Shown piece by piece: positions 13,673 to 23,817 of a DNA stretch of 64,000 nucleotides. This stretch comes from Biomphalaria glabrata. Taxonomy: Eukaryota > Mollusca > Gastropoda > Planorbidae. The stretch is from positions 254,501 to 318,500 of the forward strand of contig NC_074711.1 of the NCBI RefSeq assembly GCF_947242115.1, in the 5' to 3' direction. The position numbers were made by a program, and so were the translations under genes. Every line of letters begins with the position of its first letter. Position 1 is the stretch's first letter. The notes under the pieces are model-generated. The model did no database searches. It was not told where the DNA came from and saw only the letters and a list, made by a program, of their open reading frames with translations.

Positions 13673-16600
13673 TTCCAGTTGATGGTTATTGCAAAGCTTC
13701 AGAAATTTTTCATGTTACCTCTCACCATATGGGGACAGACACTAGCCCAAGGGTAAGCATGCTAATTGATGATTGGTTATTCTTAGATTGTGACACATTT
13801 TTTTTTTCATGTAATAATCAAGTACAGAAAAATAGGTAAAGTGGTCTGGTGGTGTTAATGCTTAATATTACATGTACTTATAACAAATATATATGACTGT
13901 CACATGCCCTAAAGACTGAAAGGGGAACTTTACTTACAATTTATAATAGCATATGGTTGTGTATTTATGTTCTTGTTGTGTGTTGTGAACTGATTTGTTC
14001 TTGTGTGTCAAAATGTCTTGGTGTCCAGGTCAGCTTGTGTGTGTATGTACTGTGTTATCGTGAACTGTTTTGTCATTCTTGTTCAATAAATTGTAGTCAC
14101 CTAATGAAACACTACAAGAAGACATGTCTTGATCAAAGGCTTTATTGAACAAGAACGACAAAACAGTTCACATATTAAGTTTTAAAAAAATGAATAGAGT
14201 AGCCATTACATCTACATTGAGCACAAAATATTATTTTCAATAGTGATTGATTTTTGAGATCTTAGCTTTTAACAGAAAGACAAAAAAAAAATACAGGAAG
14301 CTTAAAAAAAAAGAAATATTTCTCTCTGTATATATATATAATGTATAGAAATGTGTGCCAACAAGCTACTTACTAAGAGATGCAACAGCAGCACTAGTCT
14401 CTAATTTTGTGTTCTTAGTGTTTTTAGCAAATTCATCATTTCCAGTTGCAATATAATCAAATTTACAAGCAACATTGGAAAAGCCACATTTAGCTTGAGC
14501 TGCTGCTAGTTTTACTTGATCAACTTCTTCTATAAACATTGGAACAAAATCTGGATGTCTGTAAGTAGCTGCAGTGTCCCCAAAATTGTAATCGAAGACA
14601 GTGTCGTTATCACTTACTTCCCCTGCGAAACATAAGACATCACACAAAATAATTACATCATTTTTCTTTGTTACTTTAAAAGATAATTTTACCAACAGAC
14701 TCACAGGGAATATTTAAAATCTTAACACTGCATAAATTATATCAATTCTGCAATATGGAAGATTTATACAATTACTGTTTTAAAAAGGCGATTTAAAATG
14801 GTAAAGAAACACAGTTATACTAAAAAAAAAAAATTACAACAAAAAAACAACAACAAACTACACATTTCACCATGTTCATTTGATGGGCCATAACAAACTA
14901 ATGATAAGTAAATAAGTTTATTATATATATATTAAATAGAATGTGCGATGGCAGAGAGGTTAAGCGCTTGGCTTCTGAACCTGGTGTCTTGGGTTCAGTG
15001 ACGACTGGGATATAAAGCTTTTTAGGAGATTTTAAGGCTGCCCCTGAATCCACCCTAATCTAATGGGTACCTGACTTAAGTTGGGGTAAAGTAAAGGTGG
15101 TTGATCGTTGTGATGGCCACATGGCACCCTGCTTGTTAACGGTTGGCCAAAGAAACAGATGACTTTAACATCATCTATTCTATAGACTGAAAGGGGAACT
15201 TTACTAACATATTTTAAATAGCATATTAAGTTTTTAAAAAATGAATAAAGTAGCCAATACATCTACATTGAGCACAAAATATTATTTTCAATAGTGATTT
15301 TGATTTTTGAGATCTTAACTTTCAACAGAAAGACAAAAAAAAAATAACAATAGAGGAAGCTTTAAAAAAAAAAAGAAATATTTCTACAAGCTTACACATC
15401 TTTCCAAAGTTTTCAAATATTTTCCTCTCTGTGTTAGTCTGATTAGCTGTCAACACTGTACCATTCGGCAGGATAAAGTCATTGTTTGGATTCCCATCAA
15501 AGTTACCCAGAAGTCCTTGGGTTTGGTTTCGTAACTTAATGTCAGCTTGTACTGTGAACTCAAGACTTTGTAAACCCATAAATATTTTCAATGTTATACC
15601 TGGAAAACACAATATGTATATTGATTAAAATATAGCAACTCCTATTTAATTAGCTACCTATAAATGTAGCAAGGTTTGGAGCTCATATGTAACAACAGCT
15701 ACAACTTTAAAGGATTACTGTAAAATAGAAACAATGGAATATATTGCTACCAGTTGTAAAGGATGCCACCAGTCTTGTTTTATTTCCACTATCTTCTCTC
15801 AAAATGACGAAATTCTTTAGAGTTTGCTTGAAGGCGGAGGTCTTATAGAAGTCAGTAGTGAAGTCTATAGTGTCAGCATAGATAATCATGGCTTAGAGAA
15901 AGAAAAAGAATACAATAACATTCAATATATTATAGAATGTAAAAAAGAGGGATAGAAATAATATTTACATAATTTTAAAACAAGCAATAGAAAAAAGAAT
16001 ACTTTTTTTAAAAACATTTTTTTTTTTTTTTAAACAAAGCTTATCCAAGGGAAAGAACTACTAATTACTGCCATTTATCTGAAAAATGGCATGTTTAAGT
16101 ACTCTTTCTGTTATATAAAACAAAATAAATTAATTAGTACTAACTGATTAAGTAATTGGTTAACTTTTTGAATTGATTCGTGTATTGTCATCCACTATGA
16201 ATAATTATGAAAAATTTCAACATGATCCAAGAATGTGAAATTGGAGAAAAAACATGTCAAAACATAATAAGGAAATTAAATCCATATATACATTCACATT
16301 TCTCAATAAGTAGCATTTATTCCCCTTATTTCAATAACACACAAGATAATTAATAATAATAATTATAATAACGTAATAATTAATTTACTAATTGGTTAAT
16401 TTTTTTGAGTGATTCATGTCTTTTCAGGTACAATAAATAATTGTGCAAAGATTCAACTAGATCAGAGAATGGGAAATGGGAGAAAAAACAAGTTCAAACC
16501 TTTTACCAGACAGACAGAGTGAGCTGATATAAAGCTTTGTAAAAAAAAGAACATTAAGATGTTTAAAAGATATATTTAATTTTCTCACAAGTTTTCTTCA

Positions 16601-19600
16601 GGGAAAGTTCAACTTGTAATGTAGATGAGCGATTGTCCTCACTGACGGCGAAAGCTACAAACACTGTGGCATTGGTAAATGATTCATTCGATAGCGCTAC
16701 ACGATCCGTTCTTGCCTAGTTTGAGATTATATTTGAGAAATAAAAATAAAAGTAAACTTGTATGGAACTATTGATAAGTAGATCAGTAGTAATAAAGCCA
16801 TATAAATATAGTGCTCTTAAGTTATATGAAAAGGTAGAAATAAATCAGCATTTCTAGACCATCAGATTTTTATATATTTACAAAAAAGTTTTTGTATATA
16901 CAGAGAAGGATGAGTTGGAGCAAAATTTTTGGCACTCAGTCACTTTATTTTCTATTACTATACTAAAATTATAAAAATGTTTTATTTGCAGTCCATGAAT
17001 GTGTGTCAATTTCATTTTATCTGGTTTTTTTCTGAGTTTTTATCTTCTGTCAATTCTTGGGTATGTGTATAATAATGTTGTAATTATTTGTAATTTTCAT
17101 TTGCTATTATTGAGTTTTAATTCTGAAACTTCTAGGTAAAATTTCTCTTTTTTAAATGTAAACAGTGATTAAGATGACACAATTCAAACAAGAAGTATGA
17201 GATGTAGCTTCTATCAAATATAACCAAGAGAGAGGGAGAGAATGGAATAACTTCAATAAGATTAAATCTTATTTGTTTTATTACTATATTAACTTTTGAC
17301 CATTGATAGTTTCTAACATAATTTGAAAGTACAATGATCAGGTGTGGTTAGGACTTAATCACACATTTACTTTTTATCCTAAGCCATGATGCTGTTCCTT
17401 TTACTATTTTTTCTGCATTCTGTTTTATTGCTCTAATCACTCCACAATGCAAAAAACAAAAGGCAGGCACCCCAAAGGCAGACCATGGTGGCTTGATGAT
17501 GTAGAGGCAGATCTACAACAGCTAAAAGTCAAGGCATGGAGACGTAAAGCATAGGCTTGATCAGAACGGAGGGATGTGCTAAAGCAGACCAGGGCCCTCC
17601 ATGGGCTGTAGCACCATTGGGATGGATGGATGATGGATCACTCCACAATAATTAATTGATGGTATTTACAAGACTTCTATTTATGACTTACAGTGGAATG
17701 AAAACTGATTTATTTTTTAGATTTTTATAAAATAAAAGGAAGCTTGCGAAACACTTTAAATTTTAACAATTTCTGATTTTCACAAGTATCCACTATTACA
17801 GACAATATTTCTCATACGAAAGAATTTTTAACATATCAAAACAAACAAACAAAAGCTTACCTGCATCATAAATTTTTCAGGAACATTAAGCATAATATAC
17901 TCTGCCAATCCATTTAGTGTATACTCGTTATCATCCAATGTGTTAATGTGAGGATCACCAAATGAGGAAGCTGTAGTATAATTATTAGAAATTTTAAAAA
18001 AGCAATGACACTTTTTATGATGTTGAAAACACAATTTCAAAAAGAAGACATTAAAAAAAATTTAAGCAATACAACCACCAAATAATAAAGGTCATCTATG
18101 TAAGACAGCTGCAAGGGTGCCATTTGACCAGAGAAGCAACTAACCACTATTTATTTTCCACAACTAATGTCAGGTACTCAGATTTGGATTCACTCAGAAA
18201 CATAATTCCGAAATTCAAAATCCCAATCTTCACCCAGATTTTAGCCAGAGATCCCATCAGGTTAGAAGTCAAGCACTTTACCACAAAGCCACCACATGCA
18301 CCCCTACCAAATAACAGACAACTAAATACAGTTTGTGTACCAGGCTGTGAGTTTTTAACATGCTCAGGCAACAATAAAAAAAAAATAGAAATGGACAAGT
18401 GATTTGAGTGCTGGAACAAGTCTCAAAGAGCCTGTGGAGTTTGGGAGCACATGACTGCACTTCCTGTGATGGAGGCTGCATAAGCAAGCTATTATAGCAC
18501 AGTGAGTGAAGGCCACTGTCCCATTGGTTCATATTTAGCACAGCTCAGTCCAAGAAGAAACCGTGTCTCATATTCTTCTTTACAGCCCAAGACCCTGTCT
18601 CAACAGGTCTGAAAAAAAATTCTCAACCTGCATGGTGACATACATGCAATATGTAAAACATCAGGGTTTTTGTAAGATAGGATTTGAAACTCTTAAGCTC
18701 TCACTCAAATGCAGTTTGATGATGATGATGAAATATAGTTTGAATTTTTAAAAGAGATAAGGCCTAAATAAAAAACTAGTATAAGTTGCAGCCTAAGTTT
18801 ATTTTAAACAATAAAATAATGTAAAATTCTCACATTACCAGAGATAAAAGGTGAGTCTAAAGTACACCCAGGGTCAGGCCGAACTTTACTGTAGAGTTCA
18901 CAAAGATCTGATTCCTGACAACACCAAATCTTGGGGGTTAAATCTTTCTCCAAAGACTGACGTCTGTTCTCTGGGAAAGGACTTTCTGTTAAAATGTTTC
19001 CAGAATCTGCTACACCAGAAACATAGAATGATTCTCTAGCAGCTTGTTGTGTTGCTTCCCAACTGTTACTAGTTGGGTTTTTATATTGGTAACAGCAAAG
19101 CTGAAAGTAATATTTCAGTTATTAACCAAAAAAAAAAATCATACTTCAAAACATTCATTAGATTAATTAATTTTTTTGGAAATATCTTCTTTTTAAAAAA
19201 AGATATTTAACCTATGTTATTTACCTTATAAATGGTTTGAAACTTAAGTCCTAAATTAAAAACTAAATTTCTAAAGATGTTTACTAGGAAGAAACAACAT
19301 AATATGAAAAGTGACATACAGTATTTTGAAATCAAATCTATTTATTAAGAAATATCAATCTAACATCATCACTCACCCTGTTTAAAGAGTTATTTGGTAG
19401 TTCCCTTCTCTTGTAAATGGAAGATATTGCATAGCAGTAAATGTTGTCATTGCTTCTCTTTTCAACAAGTGTCCACTGGTAGTCCAGTCTCTCTAAACTA
19501 CATGGGCATTTCAACAGTGACCTGATATTGTTTTGAAACTGTGTGTTACTAACAAGATACAAATTTTTGTAGTAAAAGTCTAGACAGTTTTGTGCTGAGT

Positions 19601-20587
19601 TTTCAGAAGCACCAACAATATCAATGTAAGTGCCTTCACGACCTGAAGAATATTATATAAAAAAAAGATATGATTAACAATTATAATACCTTCAAACAAT
19701 AATTAGATTTTGATTAGATGTAGAATAAAAGACTTCTATTGGTGTTGCAGTATGTCAGGTATATGTTTGGGAGTCACAATAAAGAGAGGGGAGGAGTAAG
19801 CTACAAAGAAATGCTCAGAGACACTTAAGTTAAGGGCACATTTATTATTCCCTATGCTAGGAGGAATTATTTAAAGTGTATGGAACGAATTGCTTGAATC
19901 AGCCAGGAAAACCAATGATTTAGTAGTTTATTCACTAATTAACAAGCATAACTACACTGACATTGGTATGCATAAATTGTAATTATAGTCTTCTATGGAG
20001 GCATGTCTGTAATTTAAAAGTAAAGAAGCCTACATAGAACAATTTTTATGTTAATTTTTTTTTTTGTTAAATTCACCTAATAAATATTCCTTTTGGAATT
20101 TTTGTTTTAATTTTTGAGTTAATAAAAATAATGCAACAGCTTAAATGTTACTCTAATAATTAGTACTCATTGTGAATTTATGTCCAGTAGGAGATTAGCT
20201 GTAACTATTTTATTGACTTGAGTGCAACATAATTTTTAGTCATTATTTTTTATCAATATCATACATTCATATTTCAGTAGCAACAGTATGTAAATAGCAG
20301 CATATAATACAGTCATTATTTTTTTTAATTATTATCATACATTCATGTTTCACTTGTGATTGAAATTGAGACAATTTACCTGCTGTTCCAATATCAGAAC
20401 CAAGACTAACTGTTTTTCTCGAAAATGTTAGTTTGTAATCTTTAAGGGCTTTGTCAGAGACATGTCCAACATAAATATTTCTATTTGGAACAAACTCCCA
20501 TTTCATTCCACCTTTTTGGTACATTGATATAGCATAGCTTGTTGTACCATTACTGGCAATGATAGCTTGGAAAGTATTGACTTCTGT
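2137..20587 (-). CDS. NIDO-AMOP-VWD-EGF mucin-like protein, 27 exons, partial at both ends
   Basis: Secreted or membrane-anchored extracellular protein of the MUC4 / invertebrate 'mucin-like protein' type. I could chain 27 exons with canonical AG/GT borders and matching phases, about 4,363 coding bases (1,454 codons). In order they encode the second half of a NIDO domain, AMOP, VWD with the FGDPHI motif, a conserved post-VWD exon, a cadherin-like segment and about 20 EGF modules, many starting DINEC as in calcium-binding EGF. From 11480 downward all 17 exons are phase 1-1 and multiples of three, so any can be skipped in frame. The first NIDO half and signal peptide are not recognisable upstream of 20587, and the 3' end lies beyond the left edge. 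Introns hold many MITEs and SINEs. One exon (5051-5191) carries an in-frame TAG. Family role (matrix or mucosal adhesion) is inferred from architecture only. Confidence 0.9.
2588..2792 (-). mobile_element. SINE family 3 copy
   Basis: Reverse-orientation copy of the repeat also present at 13420-13660 and 40350-40590. Shared blocks include the complement of TTTACTGAGCGCCTAAAGGC and of GAGATTGGACC-like sequence. The head has tRNA-like A-box sequence (GAGAGGCTAAG). Confidence 0.75.
3003..3150 (+). repeat. dispersed repeat R4, copy 1
   Basis: Begins TATAGTTCGTCCATCGTGG and contains GGGCTGAGGGCTTTGCAC and CAGCTGCACACTGGG. A second copy lies inverted at 6820-6995. It does not match a coding domain; likely a SINE or a LINE 3' region. 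Confidence 0.7.
5051..5191 (-). CDS. EGF exon with an in-frame stop codon
   Basis: Acceptor CCCTAG before 5191 and donor GTCAGT after 5051, 141 bp, phase 1-1 like its neighbours. It encodes [10 protein letters not shown], then TAG, then CNDRQDC and [14 protein letters not shown]. All six expected cysteines of an EGF module are present on both sides of the stop. The simplest reading is a single C-to-T change of a CAG codon. Because the exon is symmetric, skipping it would restore a protein. A sequencing error or a polymorphic null allele are equally possible. Confidence 0.8.
5711..6221. mobile_element. MITE family A, long copy
   Basis: Ends are inverted: left ACCAAGCTTATATTAAG after an A-run, right GATATAAGCTTTGT before an A-run. 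Near the right end is a conserved block GACAGACAGAATGAGTTGAT preceded by TTTTTACCAGAAA. Related copies occur at 15990-16270, 16300-16545, 25265-25405 and 34079-34281. No coding capacity. Confidence 0.65.
6820..6995 (-). repeat. dispersed repeat R4, copy 2
   Basis: Inverted copy of 3003-3150, with a C-homopolymer of about 14 and an A-homopolymer inside. It lies in the intron between EGF exons 7078-7203 and 6590-6718. A GAGAGA tract follows at about 7000-7020. Confidence 0.7.
7630..7710 (-). mobile_element. SINE family 2 fragment
   Basis: Short reverse-orientation fragment with the family block CCAAACCTCCTGCAGGATGG. Lies in an EGF-gene intron. A weaker trace of the same family is at 5388-5450. 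Confidence 0.55.
9658..9707. repeat. (TA)n microsatellite
   Basis: About 24 uninterrupted TA units in the intron just upstream of EGF exon 9476-9601. Confidence 0.95.
11817..12029. repeat. 38-bp tandem repeat, about 5.6 copies
   Basis: The unit begins CCTTTCACAAGAAGAAGAG and ends AATCCCATCAAA. Copies start at 11817, 11855, 11893, 11931, 11969 and 12007. Units differ by one base (CACCAG/CACAAG), and the alternation shows recent expansion. It is intronic, between exons 12723-12886 and 11319-11480. Confidence 0.95.
12723..13204 (-). CDS. two exons: cadherin-like segment and first EGF module
   Basis: Exons 12988-13204 (217 bp) and 12723-12886 (164 bp). The first carries [13 protein letters not shown] and [13 protein letters not shown], resembling the calcium-binding and strand motifs of cadherin or cadherin-like repeats (DxD; x-G-x-I-x-Y). 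The second completes that fold (VYAVDSKDG) and then enters an EGF-like module with [10 protein letters not shown] and CNCFPAYTG. This exon changes the phase from 2 to 1 and sets up the uniform phase-1 EGF array that follows. Confidence 0.85.
13420..13660 (+). mobile_element. SINE family 3 copy
   Basis: tRNA-like head with GTTGAGAGGCTAAGTGCGC (A box) and GACACCCGACTCG, then the family block TTTACTGAGCGCCTAAAGGC, a C-run and ATGAGATTGGACC. It ends in an (AT)n tract of about 28 bp at 13642-13670. Confidence 0.8.
13912..14325. repeat. intronic direct duplication, copy 1 with a 216-bp insertion
   Basis: Bases 13912-13954 and 14171-14325 match 15183-15386 in direct orientation. Between them is an extra 216-bp segment (13955-14170) flanked by CATAT on both sides; copy 2 has a single CATAT at 15222-15226, that is, the empty site. 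The insert contains an inverted repeat (14063-14093 against 14141-14171). It may be a MITE or a very short TG...CA terminal-repeat remnant. Confidence 0.8.
14374..14622 (-). CDS. exon: conserved post-VWD segment
   Basis: A 249-bp phase 1-1 exon with acceptor CGCAG and donor GTAAGT. It encodes FDYNFGD, then a two-cysteine motif [20 protein letters not shown]. The C-x(6)-C-x-FDY-x-x-TG pattern is the segment that follows VWD in MUC4-like proteins. The neighbouring introns contain a local duplication (see 13912-14325 and 15183-15386). Confidence 0.85.
14940..15205 (+). mobile_element. SINE family 1 copy (tRNA-derived head)
   Basis: Head GATGGCAGAGAGGTTAAGCG matches a tRNA A box of the Leu/Ser type, followed by GGGTTCAGT as a degraded B box. 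The body is shared with 18105, 25030, 27066, 42290 and 54868 (complement of GGCAGATGATGTTAA and of GGCCAGCACAACGACC). The 3' end is GACTGAAAGGGGAACTTTAC. It is intronic in the VWD region. Confidence 0.8.
15183..15386. repeat. intronic direct duplication, copy 2 (empty site)
   Basis: Direct repeat partner of 13912-14325. Starts with the 3' end of a SINE family 1 copy and ends just short of the donor of exon 15396-15599. Exon 14374-14622 lies between the two copies. Confidence 0.8.
15396..17970 (-). CDS. four exons: von Willebrand type D (VWD) domain
   Basis: Exons 17861-17970, 16589-16715, 15751-15891 and 15396-15599 (110, 127, 141, 204 bp; phases match). The domain opens with [20 protein letters not shown], the classic GDPHI start of VWD, continues through YADTIDF, and closes with [14 protein letters not shown], the canonical G-L-x-G-x-F-D/N-G-N-x-x-D/N-D end. 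The usual CxxC motif of mucin VWD multimerisation domains is not present, as in the MUC4/SUSD2 group. Introns carry two tandem copies of the TTTTACAAAGCTTATAT MITE (about 16.0-16.55 kb) and a LINE remnant (17.45-17.64 kb). Confidence 0.95.
15990..16545. mobile_element. two adjacent MITE family A copies
   Basis: Two related blocks in tandem share TGATTCGTGT/TGATTCATGT, then CAACATGATCCAAGAATG or CAACTAGATCAGAGAATG, then GGAGAAAAAACA. The second ends CAGACAGACAGAGTGAGCTG followed by ATATAAAGCTTTGTAAAAA. They lie in the intron just downstream of VWD exon 16589-16715. Confidence 0.6.
17450..17640 (+). mobile_element. LINE 3'-end remnant
   Basis: Translated, the plus strand gives fragments resembling the C-terminus of non-LTR reverse transcriptases: [26 protein letters not shown], then a run like [13 protein letters not shown]. 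It ends in (GATG)n-like simple sequence, typical of a LINE tail. The reading frame is decayed. Intronic. Confidence 0.75.
18105..18305 (-). mobile_element. SINE family 1 copy
   Basis: Reverse-orientation copy: ACTAATGTCAGGTACTCAG, ATTCACTCAG, AAATTCAAAATCCCAATCTTC, then AAGCACTTTACCACAAAGCC, the complement of the tRNA-like head. Intronic. Confidence 0.7.
18839..19642 (-). CDS. two exons: AMOP domain
   Basis: Exons 19377-19642 (266 bp) and 18839-19100 (262 bp). AMOP hallmarks are visible: a CPC motif followed by W ([12 protein letters not shown]), a CCYQY stretch at the start of the second exon, and [15 protein letters not shown] near its end. AMOP is an extracellular cysteine-rich module found in MUC4, SUSD2 and ISM1 and thought to act in adhesion. 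The domain flows directly into the VWD domain, as in MUC4. Confidence 0.9.
20380..20587 (-). CDS. exon: C-terminal half of NIDO domain
   Basis: Acceptor TTACAG precedes 20587 and donor GTAAAT follows 20380; length 208 bp, phase 0 in and 1 out. The peptide begins [19 protein letters not shown] and contains MKWEF, which matches the second half of nidogen-type NIDO domains (N-x-FQ-x-hydrophobic, then a strand ending in W-x-F). The first half, with its usual NNNG motif, should be in an upstream exon; none was recognised in the next 20 kb, which is dominated by repeats. Confidence 0.85.
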
Positions 20588-20830
20588 CTGTAATGCAAAA
20601 ATAAAGTATAATAATCTATTTAAATAACAAAACAAAAATAAATAAATGTATCACCCAATGTAACACAATGTCACCAAGATGGTAATGGAAAAAGGCTTTT
20701 GAGCACTGATCATGCAACACAAGAAAACATCTTTAATTTTCTTTGATTGTTTATTTAATTTTAATTAGCATGTTTATAGTAAAGTACCCCTTTTCAGATC
20801 TTGTGATTTATGAAATTATAATATAGTTAA

Positions 20831-21008
20831 TGGACCTCATTCACCAATCGTAAACAAACAACATTTAACCACGTGATTATCTATATCTTCTATACAAAGT
20901 AGGCTACATGCCATCTATAGTGGCTGTCACCTGATACATATTTTTTATTGTTTATCAATATTATGCCGTGGCTAAATGTGTTTATTTACGATTGGTGAAT
21001 GAGGTCCA
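20831..21008. mobile_element. MITE family B, copy 1 (178 bp)
   Basis: Long inverted repeats: TGGACCTCATTCACCAATCG followed by TAAACAAACAAC at the left, and their complement at the right. Flanked by TTAA on both sides, which fits a TTAA target duplication (piggyBac- or Kolobok-like). A second copy is at 25751-25931. It lies 244 bp upstream of the NIDO exon. Confidence 0.85.
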
Positions 21009-21009
21009 T

Positions 21010-22140
21010 TAATATTATTTATACTATATTTTTATATTATATAATTATAATAATATAAGTTATATAGTACTTATACTACTTATAGAGTCCATACTTTATT
21101 AAATTATTATAGTATTAAATTATAGTTACACTACTAACTAGTTATAGATCTAGAAAATATAGTCATCTAGTCAGTAGATCTATGTTATACACATTATAAA
21201 TAGTATTATACCATTTAGTCAGTTTAGTATAGATTTCTATAGATCTAGATCTATAATCTATTCAATCTAATCTATCTCTAGAGATCTATACATTATTATA
21301 TTATACTAATTATAGATCTATTTTATATTAACCTTTTCACCACTAAACAGTTGTCAGAAACTATCTATCCCTAAGACAGGCTAAGAGAAGGGATATATAA
21401 CTCTGTATCAGATATTTTAAAAAAATCAATTTTATGACTAAATTCACAGGAAAAAAATAATTAGATCTAATAAAACATAGCAAAAATGTCAAAAACATTC
21501 TTTTTATAATAGAAAAAAATAGACGTAGGGTTCACGTTCAGCATCATTGAATACTATTATGATAATCATTCACCGATTCATTCATGATTTCATCATGTTT
21601 AAAGTCATAAATAGGCCTGCAGAGCTCAAAAACATTAAAATATCACGTCATATAATTTAGATTATTTAGATTAGATCTAGATCTAGTTGCCTTCCAATCT
21701 CCCATTTCACTACACTAGATCTATTCTAACATATATTCAATACTGGATCTACTCATCTAGCATCAATTTTTTTATTCATTTTCACTACTAAAAAAAATTG
21801 GTCTCAAATTTGTCAAATGTTAATGAGACAAATTCAACAAATTTATACAAATTGCTACCCATATTGCTACTAGAAACTCTATATTAGTCTAGTTAACTCT
21901 AGTAACTAGTTCTAGATTTTTTCAAGATCTAGATCTAGAGTCTACTGTCTCTACTATCTACTAGAAATCTAGATCTAGATTTATTTATTATATAGTAATA
22001 TAGATGTACTTATTATACACCTCTATACTCTATAGTTCTATAGGAGTCTAGTTAGTAGTCTAGTCAGAGTCAGACTAGTCTTAACTTAAGTGTCTTAAGT
22101 CTAAGTTAAGTCTACAGTCTACTACTACTACTAGAATTAC
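21010..22140. repeat. AGATCT/TCTAGA-rich AT island
   Basis: About 1.1 kb of low-complexity sequence dominated by overlapping palindromes (TCTAGATCT, ATCTAGATCTAGAT, TATAGATCTA) and short ACTAGT/AGTCTA words. No open frame, no gene. Similar texture recurs at 53830-54300 and 55190-55540. Confidence 0.7.
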
Positions 22141-22554
22141 TTACCCCAATCATTATTTATATCCATATTCTACAGCTGAAACATTAATATTCCCTTTACA
22201 ATCTTATTCTATTAAAGCCTACACATAAGCCTAAATATGTTTCATTTTGAAGGCTAGCAAAGAAAAACGTAATTTTCAAAAAATGCATTCCAACATGCTG
22301 CACGCCTGCAGAATGCAGATATTTGAGATATTCATAAGCACCTAAAAATAGCTTCACTATCGCTCTTCTAGGTCAGAGCTAGTAAAGGTATAGACGTCTA
22401 AATAGTTATTTAAAAACTAGCAGTGCGTGCGTAAACGAAACAACCCAAAATCGGCGACTCTAATCGGCGCCTTCGACATAGCGGTCACGCTCTAGTTGTC
22501 TACCTACAGTGAAGTCCAGAAGGGCGTCGGCGCCGTAGGCGCCATTATCCCATT

Positions 22555-23290
22555 GGTGGTTAGAAAGGCTTTTATCTAACTACCAGGCCTGGACGTAGGG
22601 CTCTTCACCTCTGTCCTGTCTGAGGCAGGGGCGTAGCTAGGAATTATTCATCGATTGGGAGCCCGCGGGCTTGGCCTCTTTGGGGGCCCCTGCAGTTGCT
22701 TAATATTAAACTTTCAATGTAAAAAAACACTCATTTGGGGGCCCCCCTCAAGTGGGGACCCGGGGGGATTTTGAAATGCTCCCCCCTCCTACCCCCACTT
22801 TAGCTACGCCACTGGTCTGAGGGCTCCTAACGGTAGACGGCCATATCGATTGACTGGGCCAGACCGGACCGTGACGTGTACACAGCGCACCGTCCCCGTT
22901 CCTGGGCCCCACTCGCTACAAGTGGCCGAGAACAGTGCTAACTTGGGGAGCTTGTCTCATATTCCTATACTGTAACCGCCACTGTTCCGTGCAAGGACCG
23001 CCACTCCAGCTAACGGGACACTGATGACGGCCCCCTTGTGGAACGGCGTGACGGACTTTTCGGACTGGGTTCCGGGCGTTTTTTTCCATCCCAACCCCGA
23101 GTGAGAGAAAAAAACAACAACAAAAGCTCACCCAGGGAAGCCCGGCCGGGCCTGGTTCGCTACACGTAGACTATCTAGTTTCCATCACTAGACGTTTCCA
23201 CCGGAGGGCCACGCTGAGGCGACGGGTAGCTGGAATTTCCTCCGGCTAGTTGACTACCAGTAGCGGCGTATCCCGGCCACTCTAGTTGTC
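22555..23290. repeat. GC-rich dispersed repeat, copy 1 (split by a MITE)
   Basis: A GC-rich island in an AT-rich window, related to 30056-30530. Shared parts include GACCGCCACT/AACCGCCATT, CCCTTGTGGAAC/CCTTTGAGGAAC and GTTTCCACCGGAGGGCCACG against GTTTCCACGCGGGCGCCACG. Interrupted by the MITE at 22626-22814. Likely an old SINE or LINE 5' or 3' region; family not identified. Confidence 0.65.
22626..22814. mobile_element. hAT-type MITE with perfect 8-bp target duplication
   Basis: Inverted ends CAGGGGCGTAGCTA and (complement) CAGTGGCGTAGCTA. Flanking 8-mers GTCTGAGG at 22618-22625 and 22815-22822 are identical, the signature of hAT transposition. At 189 bp it has no coding capacity. A related, right-truncated copy begins at 25572. 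Confidence 0.92.
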
Positions 23291-23817
23291 AAATGGTTAA
23301 ATATTGACTCTATAGCTTGCCATGTTTGTGTTTCAGACGTCAATAAGATAAACTTCTTGCGGAAGTAATCTTTTTTGTAATTCATATTTATAATTTTAAG
23401 TTCTCACTTTCTGGTCTTCGCTTTAAATGCTCTAAATTTTAAATTATCTTGAATTATGTAATTTGAGATCGATCTAAATAAGAAGGAATACTAATAAAAC
23501 AAATATTGATCAATAGTCTAGGCCAGGCCCTAGACTATGCTGACATAGTTTAAACGTAGAATTTGTGTACGCTATTAACTTACCCACATTTTAACATGTT
23601 CAGATGATTCGTTTAAAAAGGATTTTTCATTGAAAAAGTCATTGTGATAGATAAATAGATAAACTTAGATACAGGAATTTAAGTTTGTAATGAACATATT
23701 GGTTTTCAGAATACGCACATAGATTTTTTTGAGTGATCTTGCTCCTCGTCAGCAATGCAAATTACCTGGAACAAAAAGGTCTTTCAGAAGTACTGGATAC
23801 ACTATCTGGACAAGAAT

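Noticed and set aside
21010-22140. Replication origin or promoter for the EGF gene
   Set aside because: AT-richness alone is not evidence; no first exon or core promoter could be identified nearby.
22153-22174. Tiny first coding exon (ATGGATATAAATAATGATTGG then GTAAGT) for the EGF gene
   Set aside because: Good donor, but no signal peptide, and it does not supply the missing NIDO half.
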